A stretch of 64,000 nucleotides of DNA from Desulfuromusa kysingii (GCF_900107645.1 NZ_FNQN01000013.1:1-64000), one strand, 5' to 3'; positions 43,840 to 52,926 are shown, counted from the stretch's first letter. The notes: generated by a model not told the origin, from the letters alone. A program made the numbers and translations.

Positions 43840-44903
43840 TGAAAAGATACCTGCTCTGGAAACTGTTGTTAAATATTGTTCCGGTCATCATCGTGACAAT
43901 TCTGGTGGTCTGGCTCGCCATCGATAATTTAGCCGCGACCTACTTCATGAATCTGATGGAGAATTACGCTATTGAACCGCATGACAGCAACCGCATGTTT
44001 ATTGAGGCCGTCCATCGCTACCTCCTCTGGGCCGCCCTGGTTGCCATGGTTCTGGCATTATTACTCAGTTATCTGATGACCAAGCGGGTCCTACGCCCTC
44101 TGTTACAGATGACTCAAATCTCCAAAGAGCTGGCCTCAGGTCATTTTGCCAATCGGGTAGAAGTTGTCTCCCGCGATGAGGTTGGTCAGCTGGGCTCTGC
44201 CTTTAACCAGATGGCCAATAGCCTTGAACAACTGGAACAGTTACGCAAGAATATGGTCACAGACGTCGCCCATGAACTAAGAACGCCGCTGACAAACTTA
44301 CGTGGCTATCTTGAAGCTCTGAGCGACGCGGTTGTACCACCATCCATTGAAACGTTTCGCATGCTGGAAAATGAAATTCTGCGCCTGGTCAACCTTGTCG
44401 ATGACTTGCAACAGCTCTCTAAAGCTGAATCGGCTCAGGCCTTTTTGAAACGGCAGAAGCTACAAGTTGACATTCTGATGACACAACTGCTGTCACTGTT
44501 TGAATTGCGACTCAAGGGCCAACAAATCGCCGTCCAAGTCAACCTAGAACCCCGAGACATACGCATCGCTGCCGATCCCGATAAACTATTACAAGCGCTG
44601 CGAAATCTGGTGGAAAATGCACTGCGCTATGCCCCCAAAGCAGGAACCATCATCATTGCCGCTCACCGCATCCAGGATATGGTCGAGATTTCTATCAGCA
44701 ATACGGGAACCGGGATCGCAGCCGCTGACCTGCCATACATCTTTGAACGTTTCTTCCGTGTCGATCGATCCCGCTCCCGTGATCACGGCGGTGCAGGTAT
44801 CGGACTCGCAATCGTGAAGCAGCTCGTTGAAGCCCATGGCGGGAAAGTCGGGGCAGAAAGCAAAAATGGATTGACCAAAATATGGTTACAGCTCCCCGCT
44901 TAG
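43839..44903 (+). CDS. Two-component sensor histidine kinase
   Basis: 354 aa. Two membrane helices (about 8-28 and 65-87) flank a short periplasmic loop of about 35 residues. A HAMP domain follows (about 88-140), then the HisKA site VAHELRTPLTNLRG with the phospho-accepting His, the N box in ALRNLVENALRYAP, and HGGAGIGLAIVKQLVEAHGG of the ATPase domain. The small loop suggests it senses through the membrane or through a partner. It overlaps the regulator gene (TAATG). Confidence 0.94.
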   Translation: MKRYLLWKLLLNIVPVIIVTILVVWLAIDNLAATYFMNLMENYAIEPHDSNRMFIEAVHRYLLWAALVAMVLALLLSYLMTKRVLRPLLQMTQISKELASGHFANRVEVVSRDEVGQLGSAFNQMANSLEQLEQLRKNMVTDVAHELRTPLTNLRGYLEALSDAVVPPSIETFRMLENEILRLVNLVDDLQQLSKAESAQAFLKRQKLQVDILMTQLLSLFELRLKGQQIAVQVNLEPRDIRIAADPDKLLQALRNLVENALRYAPKAGTIIIAAHRIQDMVEISISNTGTGIAAADLPYIFERFFRVDRSRSRDHGGAGIGLAIVKQLVEAHGGKVGAESKNGLTKIWLQLPA

Positions 44904-44945
44904 AGTTGCCTGCGCCGTTGCCATTTCTTTAAGATCTTGGACGTC

Positions 44946-45548
44946 TTAAACCACAGAAGTGATCGTCTTCTCAGCATTTTCAATTGCAGCGGCCCTTGCT
45001 TCGGCACCTGAACCAATTTTTTCAGCACGGATGAAAGTCAAATCCTGCAAGCCCATAAAAGCGAAGAGGGCCCGTAGGTAGGGTTCCTGAAAATCTCGCG
45101 ACTGGGCTGGACCTGCAGAATAGAAACCTCCCCTTGACTCAATCACAATAACCCGTTTATCCGCCAATAAACCTTGCGGACCTGAAGCTGTGTACTGAAA
45201 TGTCACTCCGGGACGCAACACATAGTCAAACCATGAACGTAACCCTGTGGGGATACTGAAGTTATACATCGGTGAACCAACAACCAAGACGTCTGCCGCC
45301 TGCAGCTCTGCAACCAGTTCGTCAGAACGGGCCCGGGCGGCATCTTCGGCTTCTGATTCCGGGACTCCGCGGATGCCAGCGACGGTTGCGGTATCAAGAT
45401 GGGGTATGGGATCACAACCAAGGTCGTGTTCAATGATTTGCGCTCCGGGATTTTTGACCAGCAGTGCGGCAACAGTTTTAGCAACAAGAACTCTTGAGAC
45501 AGAGTTCTCCGCTAAGACACTACTATTAAAAACAAGAATATTTTTCAT
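44946..45548 (-). CDS. FMN-dependent NADH-azoreductase (AzoR-like)
   Basis: 200 aa with a flavodoxin-like fold. Motifs are VFNSSVLAENSVSRVLVAK at the N-terminus, VVGSPMYNFSIPTGLRSWFD (FMN loop) and RVIVIESRGGFYSAGPAQ. AzoR proteins reduce quinones and azo dyes with NADH and are thought to protect against electrophilic quinones. It is convergent with the histidine kinase gene and divergent from the deoxyribosyltransferase gene. Confidence 0.92.
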   Translation of the reverse strand: MKNILVFNSSVLAENSVSRVLVAKTVAALLVKNPGAQIIEHDLGCDPIPHLDTATVAGIRGVPESEAEDAARARSDELVAELQAADVLVVGSPMYNFSIPTGLRSWFDYVLRPGVTFQYTASGPQGLLADKRVIVIESRGGFYSAGPAQSRDFQEPYLRALFAFMGLQDLTFIRAEKIGSGAEARAAAIENAEKTITSVV

Positions 45549-45734
45549 AAGATCTCCATTATCCTATTTTTAAACAACAAGGAAATAAACACTAACGTTG
45601 TCAACGCGCAACACACAAGATAAAGTACAATAACACTATGTCGTTCAAATAAGAGTGTCTGGGCAAGAAAAATATCTCAAAAAACAAAAATGACCCTCAG
45701 CAACGACTGCATCATGACTGAATGGGGATCTCTT

Positions 45735-46235
45735 ATGCAGAAAATCTATCTTGCGGGCCCAGATGTCTTCGAGCCCGATGCGATCCGTGTTGGAGAAAAA
45801 CTAAAACAACTCGTCGCTGAATATGGCTTTTGTGGCTTGTTTCCTCTCGATAACGTTATTTCAACTCAAGGGAGCCCTCAGGCTATTGCCAGAGCTATCC
45901 GTGCGGCTAATATAAACCTTATCCAATCTGCTGATATTGTAATGGCGAATTTGAACCCTTTCCGCGGGATAGAACCTGATTCCGGGACAGTTTTTGAAGT
46001 GGGCTTTGCGACAGCACTAGGAAAAGAGGTGTACTGTTACGCCGCCGATTGCCGTGAGATGATCACCAGAATCAGAGAGAAACAACGTCTGGATGCCACC
46101 GCAACACGCTGTCAGGATGGCAAAATTATTGAAGATTTTAAACTCTCGCACAATCTCATGATGATTGATCAGGTGGTAGCGGTTGATGCCGCTTCATGCC
46201 TGGCTTATATAAAAAAACAACATCAAACTGATTGA
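45735..46235 (+). CDS. Nucleoside 2-deoxyribosyltransferase
   Basis: 166 aa from the ATG at 45735 (GGGGA seven nt upstream); in-frame starts further left (45690, 45714) are less likely. IYLAGPDVFEPDA, ADIVMANLNPFRGIEPDSGT and FEVGFATALGKEVYCYAAD give the family: the glutamate in GT-x-FEVGFA is the nucleophile. It moves deoxyribose between bases for nucleoside salvage. Confidence 0.9.
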   Translation: MQKIYLAGPDVFEPDAIRVGEKLKQLVAEYGFCGLFPLDNVISTQGSPQAIARAIRAANINLIQSADIVMANLNPFRGIEPDSGTVFEVGFATALGKEVYCYAADCREMITRIREKQRLDATATRCQDGKIIEDFKLSHNLMMIDQVVAVDAASCLAYIKKQHQTD

Positions 46236-46552
46236 ACTGGGGAAAATCCAATTCCGAAGATATCATTCTTTGTTTATTCCTCAAGAAACGTAGTCTAAAT
46301 CAGGTATTCCCAGTCTCCTCGACTAGATTCTAATTTTAAAAACCTCCCCTGATATCATCCTGCTTCACACTTCTTAACAATCTGTACATATTCATGCAAT
46401 AGAGACATGGCAGATATATATTTGCTTGGGATAAACCTCACTAAGCACACACAATAGAGAAGCCCAGACCATTGAGTTCAGAACTCAGTGGTCTTTAACT
46501 AACGGTATCATTTTGATACGGTGTCGATCATTTGATTAAGGAAGGTAACATC
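46236..46552. other. Intergenic region before the cytochrome gene
   Basis: 317 bases without a supported gene. It holds the hairpin listed separately at 46466-46494. No tRNA or clear promoter could be assigned. Confidence 0.5.
46466..46497 (+). terminator. Hairpin, nearly perfect 14-bp palindrome
   Basis: AGACCATTGAGTTC and GAACTCAGTGGTCT (46466-46479, 46481-46494) pair over 14 bp with a single mismatch (a G-U pair in RNA) and almost no loop; TTT follows. It lies about 230 nt after the deoxyribosyltransferase stop and 58 nt before the cytochrome start. It may be a late terminator for the former, or an operator for the latter given its tight dyad symmetry. Confidence 0.55.
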
Positions 46553-47029
46553 ATGAAAAAGAATCTGGCCAAAGCATTAATTGTCGTAACAATGTTCTTC
46601 TTTGCAGGCTCAGCACTTGCTGAACTCGCAGCCATCGGTCCGAATGATAAACCGATCCAGGTCGTGTTGGCGCGCAAATGTGTAAAGAATGTCATGATGG
46701 CCAATTTTTTGGCGATTAAAGAAAAGTTGAAGGCTGGAACGACTGATGGCATAACCCTCAATGCCCACTCTATTGCCTCTTTGGCGGTATCGATGCCACC
46801 GCTATATGAGAATACTTATGCAGAAGTCTATCCCATCGAGGGCTCAGAGTTTAAATATATTGGCGGTTCAATGTCCGGATATGTCCAAGCGAGCCAGGAC
46901 ACCTTTTCTCAAGCTATGGCATTGGCTGAATTTTCACAGAGCAACGATATTGCAGCTACGCAAGCACAGGCTGACAAACTTCTTGCATCCTGTAAGGGTT
47001 GCCATGCTACTTACAGGAGTAAGATTTAA
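46553..47029 (+). CDS. Cytochrome c'-like single-haem periplasmic protein
   Basis: 158 aa from the ATG at 46553, with AAGG upstream. A Sec signal peptide ends at SALAE near residue 23. The only CxxCH haem-attachment site, CKGCH, lies ten residues from the C-terminus, the position used by class II cytochromes (c' and c-556), whose fold is a four-helix bundle. Other Cys and several Met residues occur in the body. In c' types the haem can be five-coordinate and bind NO or CO; whether the sixth ligand is free cannot be told here. Confidence 0.82.
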   Translation: MKKNLAKALIVVTMFFFAGSALAELAAIGPNDKPIQVVLARKCVKNVMMANFLAIKEKLKAGTTDGITLNAHSIASLAVSMPPLYENTYAEVYPIEGSEFKYIGGSMSGYVQASQDTFSQAMALAEFSQSNDIAATQAQADKLLASCKGCHATYRSKI

Positions 47030-47113
47030 GTCACTGTCCTTACAGAGACATCCTTGTGACTTACCTCCTAAAAGGCCACTCTGAATGTTGATGTAACGCA
47101 ATCGGCTCTGATT

Positions 47114-47150
47114 CCAAAGCCGCTGCTTGAAATAGCAGCGGCTTTGGTTT
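47114..47150 (+). terminator. Rho-independent terminator of the cytochrome gene
   Basis: Perfect 13-bp stem CCAAAGCCGCTGC / GCAGCGGCTTTGG with an 8-nt loop and TTTCTC after it, 84 nt past the cytochrome stop. Confidence 0.85.
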
Positions 47151-47204
47151 CTCTGCTCGTCGGAAGTCGGCAGATTCTCTCCCCGATCCAGAGAGAAAAG
47201 GCCT

Positions 47205-47588
47205 TCAGTCAAAATCGTCACAGACATGGTTTTTAGAAGGGTCGAAGCTGTCATTCATCCCCTCAATCGCCCCTTCTGGAACAAACCCTTGTGCCATCTC
47301 GCCACACTTTTGCATTTTTATCAGGGTTGGATTTTTCATCGTTTTTTTACCAAACTTGATCGCTTCTTTCTGTGCTTGATCTCTTTTTCCCTGCTGACAA
47401 AGAGATTGGAGCATGGCTTCCATTTCCTCTGCTTCTTGCTCAAATATTCTCAGTTCCTCTTGATCAACCGTTGCCATACATTGCTGCATCTCCTGCAATG
47501 CCTCCATCATCTTTCCCATATCGGGTTGGTCCTGCGCAGCAGCAACAACTGGAAACAACAAAAACAACAGAATAACGATACTTTTCAT
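47205..47588 (-). CDS. Small secreted Met/Glu-rich helical protein, unknown
   Basis: 127 aa. A clear Sec signal peptide (IVILLFLLFPVVAAAQ) is followed by a short helical protein rich in Met, Glu and Lys, with a KMMEALQEMQQCMATVDQEE segment and four cysteines in the mature part (CMATV, LCQQG, KCGEM, VCDDFD). I do not recognise a family. The ATG has only a weak AAGGAG-like site, GGAGT. It is convergent with the cytochrome gene. A periplasmic chaperone or metal-binding role is speculation. Confidence 0.7.
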   Translation of the reverse strand: MKSIVILLFLLFPVVAAAQDQPDMGKMMEALQEMQQCMATVDQEELRIFEQEAEEMEAMLQSLCQQGKRDQAQKEAIKFGKKTMKNPTLIKMQKCGEMAQGFVPEGAIEGMNDSFDPSKNHVCDDFD

Positions 47589-47985
47589 GATTTTTTATAC
47601 TCCTTATAAATTGATGTAGATTTCGGGGACATCTTATCTATTTCTAAAAATGCCATGATATCATCTTAATTTCTATATTTGAGATCAAAATAACCGCTAG
47701 TTGTTGTCCTCCCCTCCGCGCATAAAATAACGGTACACAGGAATAAGAGAAAGGAAGTTTCGACACCCATTCCCGGGTAACACCGCCAGAATGGAACCAC
47801 TGCTTTGAAACCAAGTACGGAAAATGTTTGCGGGTTTTAGAAGTCATGACACGAGGCATAATTGTCAACAATCTAATCTTATTTTTTTCTTGCAAAGAAT
47901 AATTTGCATTATATATGATGTTTAAAGGCTAAAAAAAGCTATTGCCTATTAATATTGTTAACAATAAAGAGGTTTTGATTTCATA
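47589..47985. promoter_or_regulatory. Regulatory region upstream of the GntR gene
   Basis: About 400 bases without a supported gene; one 83-codon minus-strand frame (47644-47895) looks non-coding. A promoter candidate TTGCAA-N18-TATGAT (47890-47919) points to the GntR gene. Two related dyads flank it: ATTGTCAACAAT at 47861-47872 and TATTGTTAACAATA at 47953-47966, the latter a perfect 14-bp palindrome 20 nt before the ATG. Their centres are 93 nt apart. They look like operators for the GntR protein itself. Confidence 0.45.
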
Positions 47986-48663
47986 ATGAAACAAAGTGGT
48001 CGCACGACTCTGACACCAGGGATTGTTGAACAATTAAGTTTGGATATCGCCGAAGGCCATATTGAGCCGGGACAAAAACTCAGTGAAGCGATGCTAGCGA
48101 AGAGGTTCGGAACAAGCCGTGGACCAATTCGTGAGGGTTTGCGGCGCCTAGAAGAACGTGGACTGGTTAGTTTTCATCCAAATATTGGTGCACGCGTTGC
48201 CACATACAGTGTCAAAGACTACATCCATCTGTTTCAAGCTCGAGAAGCAATGGAAGGGATGACGGCTAAATTAGCGGCAGAGTCAATGTCTCTGGATGAC
48301 AAAACCATCTTACGTACTGTTTTTCACGAACACGAAAAACAACTCATGAATCAACCAGACAGTCCTTATGATCAAGACCCTGGTGATTGGGACTTTCACT
48401 ACCTGATCGCCAAACGCTGTGGAAATCCAATTTTATCCAGTCTTTTATGCGATGAATTATATCAGCGCATACGGCTGTGCCGAAAACAACATTGCAATAC
48501 TCCTGGAAGGGGGGTTCGCGCCCTCAAAGAACATCGACGCATCCTGGAAGCAATAGAAGAGAACGACGGAGAGTTGGCGGAACTGATGATGCGAAGGCAT
48601 ATTGCAGCGGCACGAAAGGTTCTAGAGTCTTTCTTATTGGCAAACCCAACGACCATCAAATAA
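47986..48663 (+). CDS. GntR-family transcriptional regulator (FadR/FCD subfamily)
   Basis: 225 aa. The N-terminal winged helix has EGHIEPGQKLSEAMLAKRFG and SRGPIREGLRRLEERGLV; the C-terminal FCD domain (about 85-210) has DYIHLFQAREAMEGMTAKLA and a metal-binding-type His/Asp set in DWDFHYLIAKRCGNPIL and LKEHRRILEAIEENDGELAE. This type of regulator often sits beside the genes it controls and binds an organic acid. Here it precedes 2-methylisocitrate lyase by 53 nt, which suggests a propionate-related ligand such as methylcitrate. The palindrome just upstream suggests autoregulation. Confidence 0.92.
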   Translation: MKQSGRTTLTPGIVEQLSLDIAEGHIEPGQKLSEAMLAKRFGTSRGPIREGLRRLEERGLVSFHPNIGARVATYSVKDYIHLFQAREAMEGMTAKLAAESMSLDDKTILRTVFHEHEKQLMNQPDSPYDQDPGDWDFHYLIAKRCGNPILSSLLCDELYQRIRLCRKQHCNTPGRGVRALKEHRRILEAIEENDGELAELMMRRHIAAARKVLESFLLANPTTIK

Positions 48664-48716
48664 AAATAGGCGCAGCTATAAACAATCACAAAACTCACTA
48701 AAGTAAAGAGGTAATT

Positions 48717-49616
48717 ATGAATTGGCTTGAAGGTAACAATGCAATAGAAGTACTCCCAGGAGAACGGCTTGATCAACTTCTCCAACGTGATGGTATTTTA
48801 AAGATTCCCGGCGCCCACAATGCTCTTGCAGGGCTATTAGCCCGTGAAGCTGGATTTGAAGCTTTGTATCTTTCAGGAGGAGCTATTTCTGCGAGCATGG
48901 GACTTGCGGATCTAGGAATCATGACCATTGAAGAGCTCTGCGGATTCGTTAAGACCATTGCCCGAGCAACCAACCTGCCCATTATTGTCGACGGTGACAC
49001 TGGATATGGTGAAGCGCTTAACGTCATGCGCCTCGTTCGAGAATTAGAAACATCAGGGGCGGCAGCAGTCCACATTGAGGACCAGGTTTTACCGAAAAAG
49101 TGCGGCCACTTAAGTGATAAATGTCTCATTCCGGCAGAAGCCATGGCTGAAAAGATCGCTGCCGCTGTCAAGGCCAGAACGCACTTGAAAATCATCGCTC
49201 GAACGGACTCCTTTGCTTCAGAAGGGCTGGAAGGTCTAATCAATCGATCAAAACGCTATCTCGATGCCGGAGCCGATGCAATTTTTCCAGAAGCATTAAC
49301 GTCTATCGAAGAGTTCCAAACTGTTGCGAACGCGCTGGACTGCCCGCTTCTGGCAAACATGACAGAATTTGGACAAACTCCCTACCTTACTGCTGATGAA
49401 TTTGAGCAGCTGGGATACAAAATGCTCATCTGGCCCGTGTCATCACTGCGAATTGCCGCCGGTGCTATGGAAACCTTCTACAATCAACTTTTCGAAAATG
49501 GCACAGCAAAACCACAACTCGAAAAGATGCTGACACGTAAACGCCTCTATCAGGTTCTTGACTATGAGGGGTATGAAGCACTTGACAGCGCCATCCTCAA
49601 AAGCAGTTACAAGTAA
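48717..49616 (+). CDS. prpB: 2-methylisocitrate lyase
   Basis: 299 aa, AAAGAGG upstream. Isocitrate-lyase/PEP-mutase superfamily barrel with the catalytic loop PKKCGHLSDKCLIPA (the PKKCGH motif carries the catalytic Cys) and the metal-binding block IIVDGDTGYGEALNVMRLV and VHIEDQ. It splits 2-methylisocitrate to pyruvate and succinate, the last step of the methylcitrate cycle. The other cycle genes (methylcitrate synthase and dehydratase) are not adjacent in this window, so they must lie elsewhere, or the enzyme has a related oxaloacetate or C-C lyase role. Confidence 0.9.
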   Translation: MNWLEGNNAIEVLPGERLDQLLQRDGILKIPGAHNALAGLLAREAGFEALYLSGGAISASMGLADLGIMTIEELCGFVKTIARATNLPIIVDGDTGYGEALNVMRLVRELETSGAAAVHIEDQVLPKKCGHLSDKCLIPAEAMAEKIAAAVKARTHLKIIARTDSFASEGLEGLINRSKRYLDAGADAIFPEALTSIEEFQTVANALDCPLLANMTEFGQTPYLTADEFEQLGYKMLIWPVSSLRIAAGAMETFYNQLFENGTAKPQLEKMLTRKRLYQVLDYEGYEALDSAILKSSYK

Positions 49617-49682
49617 CGTTGACAATTCTCTTTACCGATCTTACAGCAACATATTGAACCAACGCCCTCCAACTGATGATCT

Positions 49683-49722
49683 TTATGCTGTAGCAGTCGC
49701 AATTTTCTCTGCTACAGCATAA
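49683..49722 (+). terminator. Strong hairpin after prpB, no U-tract
   Basis: Perfect 14-bp stem TTATGCTGTAGCAG / CTGCTACAGCATAA with a 12-nt loop, about 65 nt after the prpB stop. Short outer pairing (CCAAC / GTTGG) is possible. No U-tract follows on either strand, so it may be a rho-dependent or RNA-stability element rather than a classic terminator. Confidence 0.5.
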
Positions 49723-49868
49723 GCGTTGGAAATCATCGTTTATCATCGGTAAATATATGTATGCATCGGAGTTGTAGGTTGGAGAAAATCCGACCAAGAC
49801 GGTCAGATCAAGTTTTCGGGGTTACACTTTCGGCGTATTTTGGATGGCAGAGCTTTTTTCTGCAACCA

Positions 49869-50339
49869 TCAGGTCCGCAGCGTTGCGATCAGACGTTGAG
49901 GTTTCAGTAACAAATCGAGAGCTGCTCGAATGTCGGGCACCAGGATATCTGCAGCTAGAACCGCCGCCATTGAAGCTCCTTCTGTTTGAGCAATAACCAT
50001 ACTCAATTTTGCAGCTTTCAACATCAACTGATCGTTGCGGCCATTCCCGACTGCAACGGCAGTTTCAGCACCAAGAGTGTTAATATAGTCCAGTTTCTCT
50101 TTCGCTTGAGCCGTTGTAGAGATCACCGCCAATTCACAGGGAATCGCGGTCACTTCCTGCTCAACACTGCCGAATGTATCTGCGGTAATAAGATGAATTT
50201 TGAGCTTTTCGGCCAGTTGCAGTAACCGCTCCTGAACCCCCGGAATCAACAAACCATCACAGGCAAGGGTCCCATTAAAATCAAGCACCAGATCATTGAA
50301 CTTCAACTCCCCGCAACCGGGGACAGTAATTTGCAACAT
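49869..50339 (-). CDS. HAD-superfamily hydrolase, soluble P-type-ATPase-like
   Basis: 156 aa from the ATG at 50339 with GGAGG upstream; the longer frame to 50411 is unsupported. HAD motif I appears as LDFNGTLACDG, where most members have DxDGT, and motifs III/IV as VAVGNGRNDQLMLKAAKLSM. The replacement of the second Asp by Asn should reduce phosphatase activity, as in ATPase-like members. This matches the cytosolic P-type-ATPase-like group (COG4087-type). Substrate unknown. Confidence 0.85.
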   Translation of the reverse strand: MLQITVPGCGELKFNDLVLDFNGTLACDGLLIPGVQERLLQLAEKLKIHLITADTFGSVEQEVTAIPCELAVISTTAQAKEKLDYINTLGAETAVAVGNGRNDQLMLKAAKLSMVIAQTEGASMAAVLAADILVPDIRAALDLLLKPQRLIATLRT

Positions 50340-50475
50340 CGACTTGTTCCTCCCGCAGCCTGAGCCCCATGAGATACAGTGGCGAATAGAGTCACTCCCC
50401 GAAAGATCCAAAGGCTAAACCACGGCGACAGCAGAGATCCACTAAAGCCGTTTTTCTGGAGAGCACCAAAAGGGA

Positions 50476-50829
50476 TTAACGGACCTTTTTCCGTCCTTTC
50501 GGGACTCTTTTTCGGCGACTGCGTCTTTCAGGGATTTCGACAACATCAGAATCAGCGTTCATCTCTTCTTTTGACTTCGCGGCACTCACATTAATGCAAC
50601 GATCAATCAGTCGAGTGCCGTCCAGCATGTTGATTGCGTCTCTGTTTTCAGCCTCAGTCGCCATCCGGATAAACGCGATCCCTTTAAAGTTACCGTTTTT
50701 CGGATCCGTGAGCATGTGGATGGAACGGACCGTACCACAGACCGAAAATAGCTTGTGGAGATCTTCTTCCGTTGCCTCAAAGGAAATATCAGCAACAAAT
50801 ATATCTTTAATCTTAGCTTTGGGTTTCAT
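50476..50829 (-). CDS. RRM RNA-binding protein
   Basis: 117 aa. A single RNA recognition motif: RNP2 as IFVADISF and RNP1 as KGIAFIRM at about residues 10-75, then a basic tail rich in Arg/Lys (RRSRRKRVPKGRKKVR). Small bacterial RRM proteins of this type are common in cyanobacteria and Desulfuromonadia and may bind RNA in a temperature- or stress-related way. Its start overlaps the end of rbgA by 17 nt on the same strand. Confidence 0.87.
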   Translation of the reverse strand: MKPKAKIKDIFVADISFEATEEDLHKLFSVCGTVRSIHMLTDPKNGNFKGIAFIRMATEAENRDAINMLDGTRLIDRCINVSAAKSKEEMNADSDVVEIPERRSRRKRVPKGRKKVR

Positions 50830-51688
50830 TGGTTATTCCCTTTTCAAAGGCTCCAGGAGCTTCTTCAGGCCGCTCCAGAGAAATTTGCCCCAAACTCCCG
50901 GCTCTGAGTTCACGTAACAGTAACTCTGCGGCCCGATGCTGATCGACGCCACCGCCCTTGATCAAACACCCGCGGCGGCGACCGACTTCTTCAACAATTG
51001 CCAGAGACGTTTTTGGTAATTCCGATAATTTATAGCGCTTCATCAACAAAGCAGGATACTTTTCTGCCAGATATTGCGCTGTGGTTAAGCCAACTTCAAA
51101 AGTATCATAGGCGTTATCACCAATCGCTCCGCTTGCTGCAAGTCTGGCAGCTCCAGCAAGATTTTCCAGAATTGGCCAAAGGAGCCCAGGGGTATCCGAG
51201 AGGAGAATCCCATTACGCAAGTCAATTTGCTGCGGACAGGTAGTGATAGCAGGCTTGTCGCCAACCCGAGCGATTTTTTTCCCGGCCAGGGTATTAATCA
51301 GCGTCGACTTACCAACATTGGGAATCCCCACCACCAAAACCCTTAACGGCTTCTTCGCCAGAGAGCGGGCGGGAAGGAGCTTACGACATAGTTTTGGAAT
51401 CAATCCGGCATCACGGCGACTCGTCGCTTCGATGGGAATGGCTTTGACACCTTGTTGTTTCTCTAGAAACTCAACCCACCTTTTGGTCACGGTCGGGTCG
51501 GCGAGGTCATTTTTATTAAGAACTTTGATACACGGCTTGTCACCGCGCAACCGCTGCAAAAGCGGGTTGGAGCTACTGACCGGAAGTCTGGCATCGAGAA
51601 CTTCAATCACCAGATCTATCTTGGGCAATATTTCAATAATCTGCGCCCGGGCTTTTTTCATATGCCCCGGATACCAGTCAATAATCAT
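50813..51688 (-). CDS. rbgA: Ribosome biogenesis GTPase YlqF/RbgA
   Basis: 291 aa. Circularly permuted GTPase: G4 LNKNDLAD occurs before the P-loop GIPNVGKSTLINTL, and DTPGLLWP is G3. The N-terminal IDWYPGHMKKARAQI and the C-terminal helical region fit YlqF, a factor in 50S assembly. It is co-directional with the RRM gene and overlaps it. Proteobacteria often lack this gene or use a related one, so assignment rests on the permuted motifs. Confidence 0.92.
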   Translation of the reverse strand: MIIDWYPGHMKKARAQIIEILPKIDLVIEVLDARLPVSSSNPLLQRLRGDKPCIKVLNKNDLADPTVTKRWVEFLEKQQGVKAIPIEATSRRDAGLIPKLCRKLLPARSLAKKPLRVLVVGIPNVGKSTLINTLAGKKIARVGDKPAITTCPQQIDLRNGILLSDTPGLLWPILENLAGAARLAASGAIGDNAYDTFEVGLTTAQYLAEKYPALLMKRYKLSELPKTSLAIVEEVGRRRGCLIKGGGVDQHRAAELLLRELRAGSLGQISLERPEEAPGAFEKGITNETQS

Positions 51689-51846
51689 ATCTATTCACTT
51701 TCAAGAAACATGGATAACAATACAACTCAACGGAAAGGCGGTGAGAGGAAAAAACAACAAATTAAGTGTTCAGACAAAAATAAGGGTATTCCCTGCGGCC
51801 TCTGCGCTCCCCTCATCTCTCCGGTAAAATTATTGCAAGCACAATC

Positions 51847-52926
51847 TTACCCGCGGATTTTTTGCAGCATCACCAGATCGGCCAGAACCAGAGCGGTCAT
51901 GGTTTCAACAATAGGGACAGCGCGTGGCACCACGCAGGGATCATGACGACCTTTCGCCTCTAGAGTTGTTTCTGTACCAGCATAGTCAACCGTCTGTTGG
52001 GCCTGGCCGATGGTCGCCGGAGGCTTGAACGCGATCCGGAAGTAGACCGATTCGCCATTTGAAATCCCCCCCTGAACACCACCACTATAATTTGTTGTTG
52101 TCCCCAATCGATCCCCTTTTTTAACGAAGGGATCGTTGTGAGCTGAACCATGCATGCGGGCGCCGGCAAAACCGGAACCGATTTCAAACCCCTTAGTTGC
52201 AGGCAAGGAGAGCATCGCATGAGCCAGTTTAGCTTCCAGACGATCAAAGACCGGCTCCCCAAGTCCAGCAGGAAGATTACGACAGACACAACTGACAACC
52301 CCACCAACAGAATCTTTCGCTTCACGGGATGCCGTGATCTCTGCAACCATCTTTGCAGCAGCTTGAGGGTCGGGACAACGGATCTCGTTGGCATCAACCT
52401 GCGCCCGGGTTATCGTCTCCATGTCGACAGCGGTGCTGTCGTGATCGCCGACAGAACTGACCCAGGCAACGATTTCAATGCCATATTCCTGCAGCAGATA
52501 TTTCTCAGCAATCGCACCAGCCGCAACCCGACCGATTGTTTCCCGGGCACTGGAACGGCCACCACCACTGGAGGCGTGAATGCCATATTTCATCTGATAG
52601 GTGTAATCGGCATGGGATGGGCGAGGAATCTGACTCATGGAGCCATAATCACCGGGGCGTTGATCCTTGTTGTTCACCATCATGCCGATGGGAGTCCCAA
52701 GGGTCAAACCGTTCTCAACCCCAGAGAGGATTTTGACCTGATCTGCCTCATCCCGCTCGGTGCCGAGCTTGTTTCCACCGGGTCTGCGCCGGTCAAGTTG
52801 CAACTGAATATCGGCTTCGGTTAAAGACATCCGTGGTGGAACCCCATCAACAACCACCCCGACTGCCGGACAATGAGATTCACCAAAGGTACTGATTCTG
52901 AAAATACGACCAAAACTACTCGACAT
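51847..52926 (-). CDS. aroC: Chorismate synthase
   Basis: 359 aa, the family's usual length. Starts [20 protein letters not shown], with GxSHG-like first signature; [20 protein letters not shown] and [19 protein letters not shown] give the second, and the third is [20 protein letters not shown]. It makes chorismate from 5-enolpyruvylshikimate 3-phosphate with reduced FMN. Single-gene unit between rbgA and the Ehr-type operon. Confidence 0.96.
   Translation of the reverse strand: MSSSFGRIFRISTFGESHCPAVGVVVDGVPPRMSLTEADIQLQLDRRRPGGNKLGTERDEADQVKILSGVENGLTLGTPIGMMVNNKDQRPGDYGSMSQIPRPSHADYTYQMKYGIHASSGGGRSSARETIGRVAAGAIAEKYLLQEYGIEIVAWVSSVGDHDSTAVDMETITRAQVDANEIRCPDPQAAAKMVAEITASREAKDSVGGVVSCVCRNLPAGLGEPVFDRLEAKLAHAMLSLPATKGFEIGSGFAGARMHGSAHNDPFVKKGDRLGTTTNYSGGVQGGISNGESVYFRIAFKPPATIGQAQQTVDYAGTETTLEAKGRHDPCVVPRAVPIVETMTALVLADLVMLQKIRG

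Noticed and set aside
46409-46427. TGGCA...TTGC resembling a sigma-54 promoter
   Set aside because: The spacing between the two halves is about 3 nt too long for a functional -24/-12 element.
47644-47895. 83-codon minus-strand frame
   Set aside because: No recognisable motif, no good ribosome site, and it runs through a likely promoter/operator region.
49657-49740. Possible integron attC-like site around the prpB hairpin
   Set aside because: The outer core motifs (RYYYAAC and GTTRRRY) do not match, and there is no cassette array or integrase.
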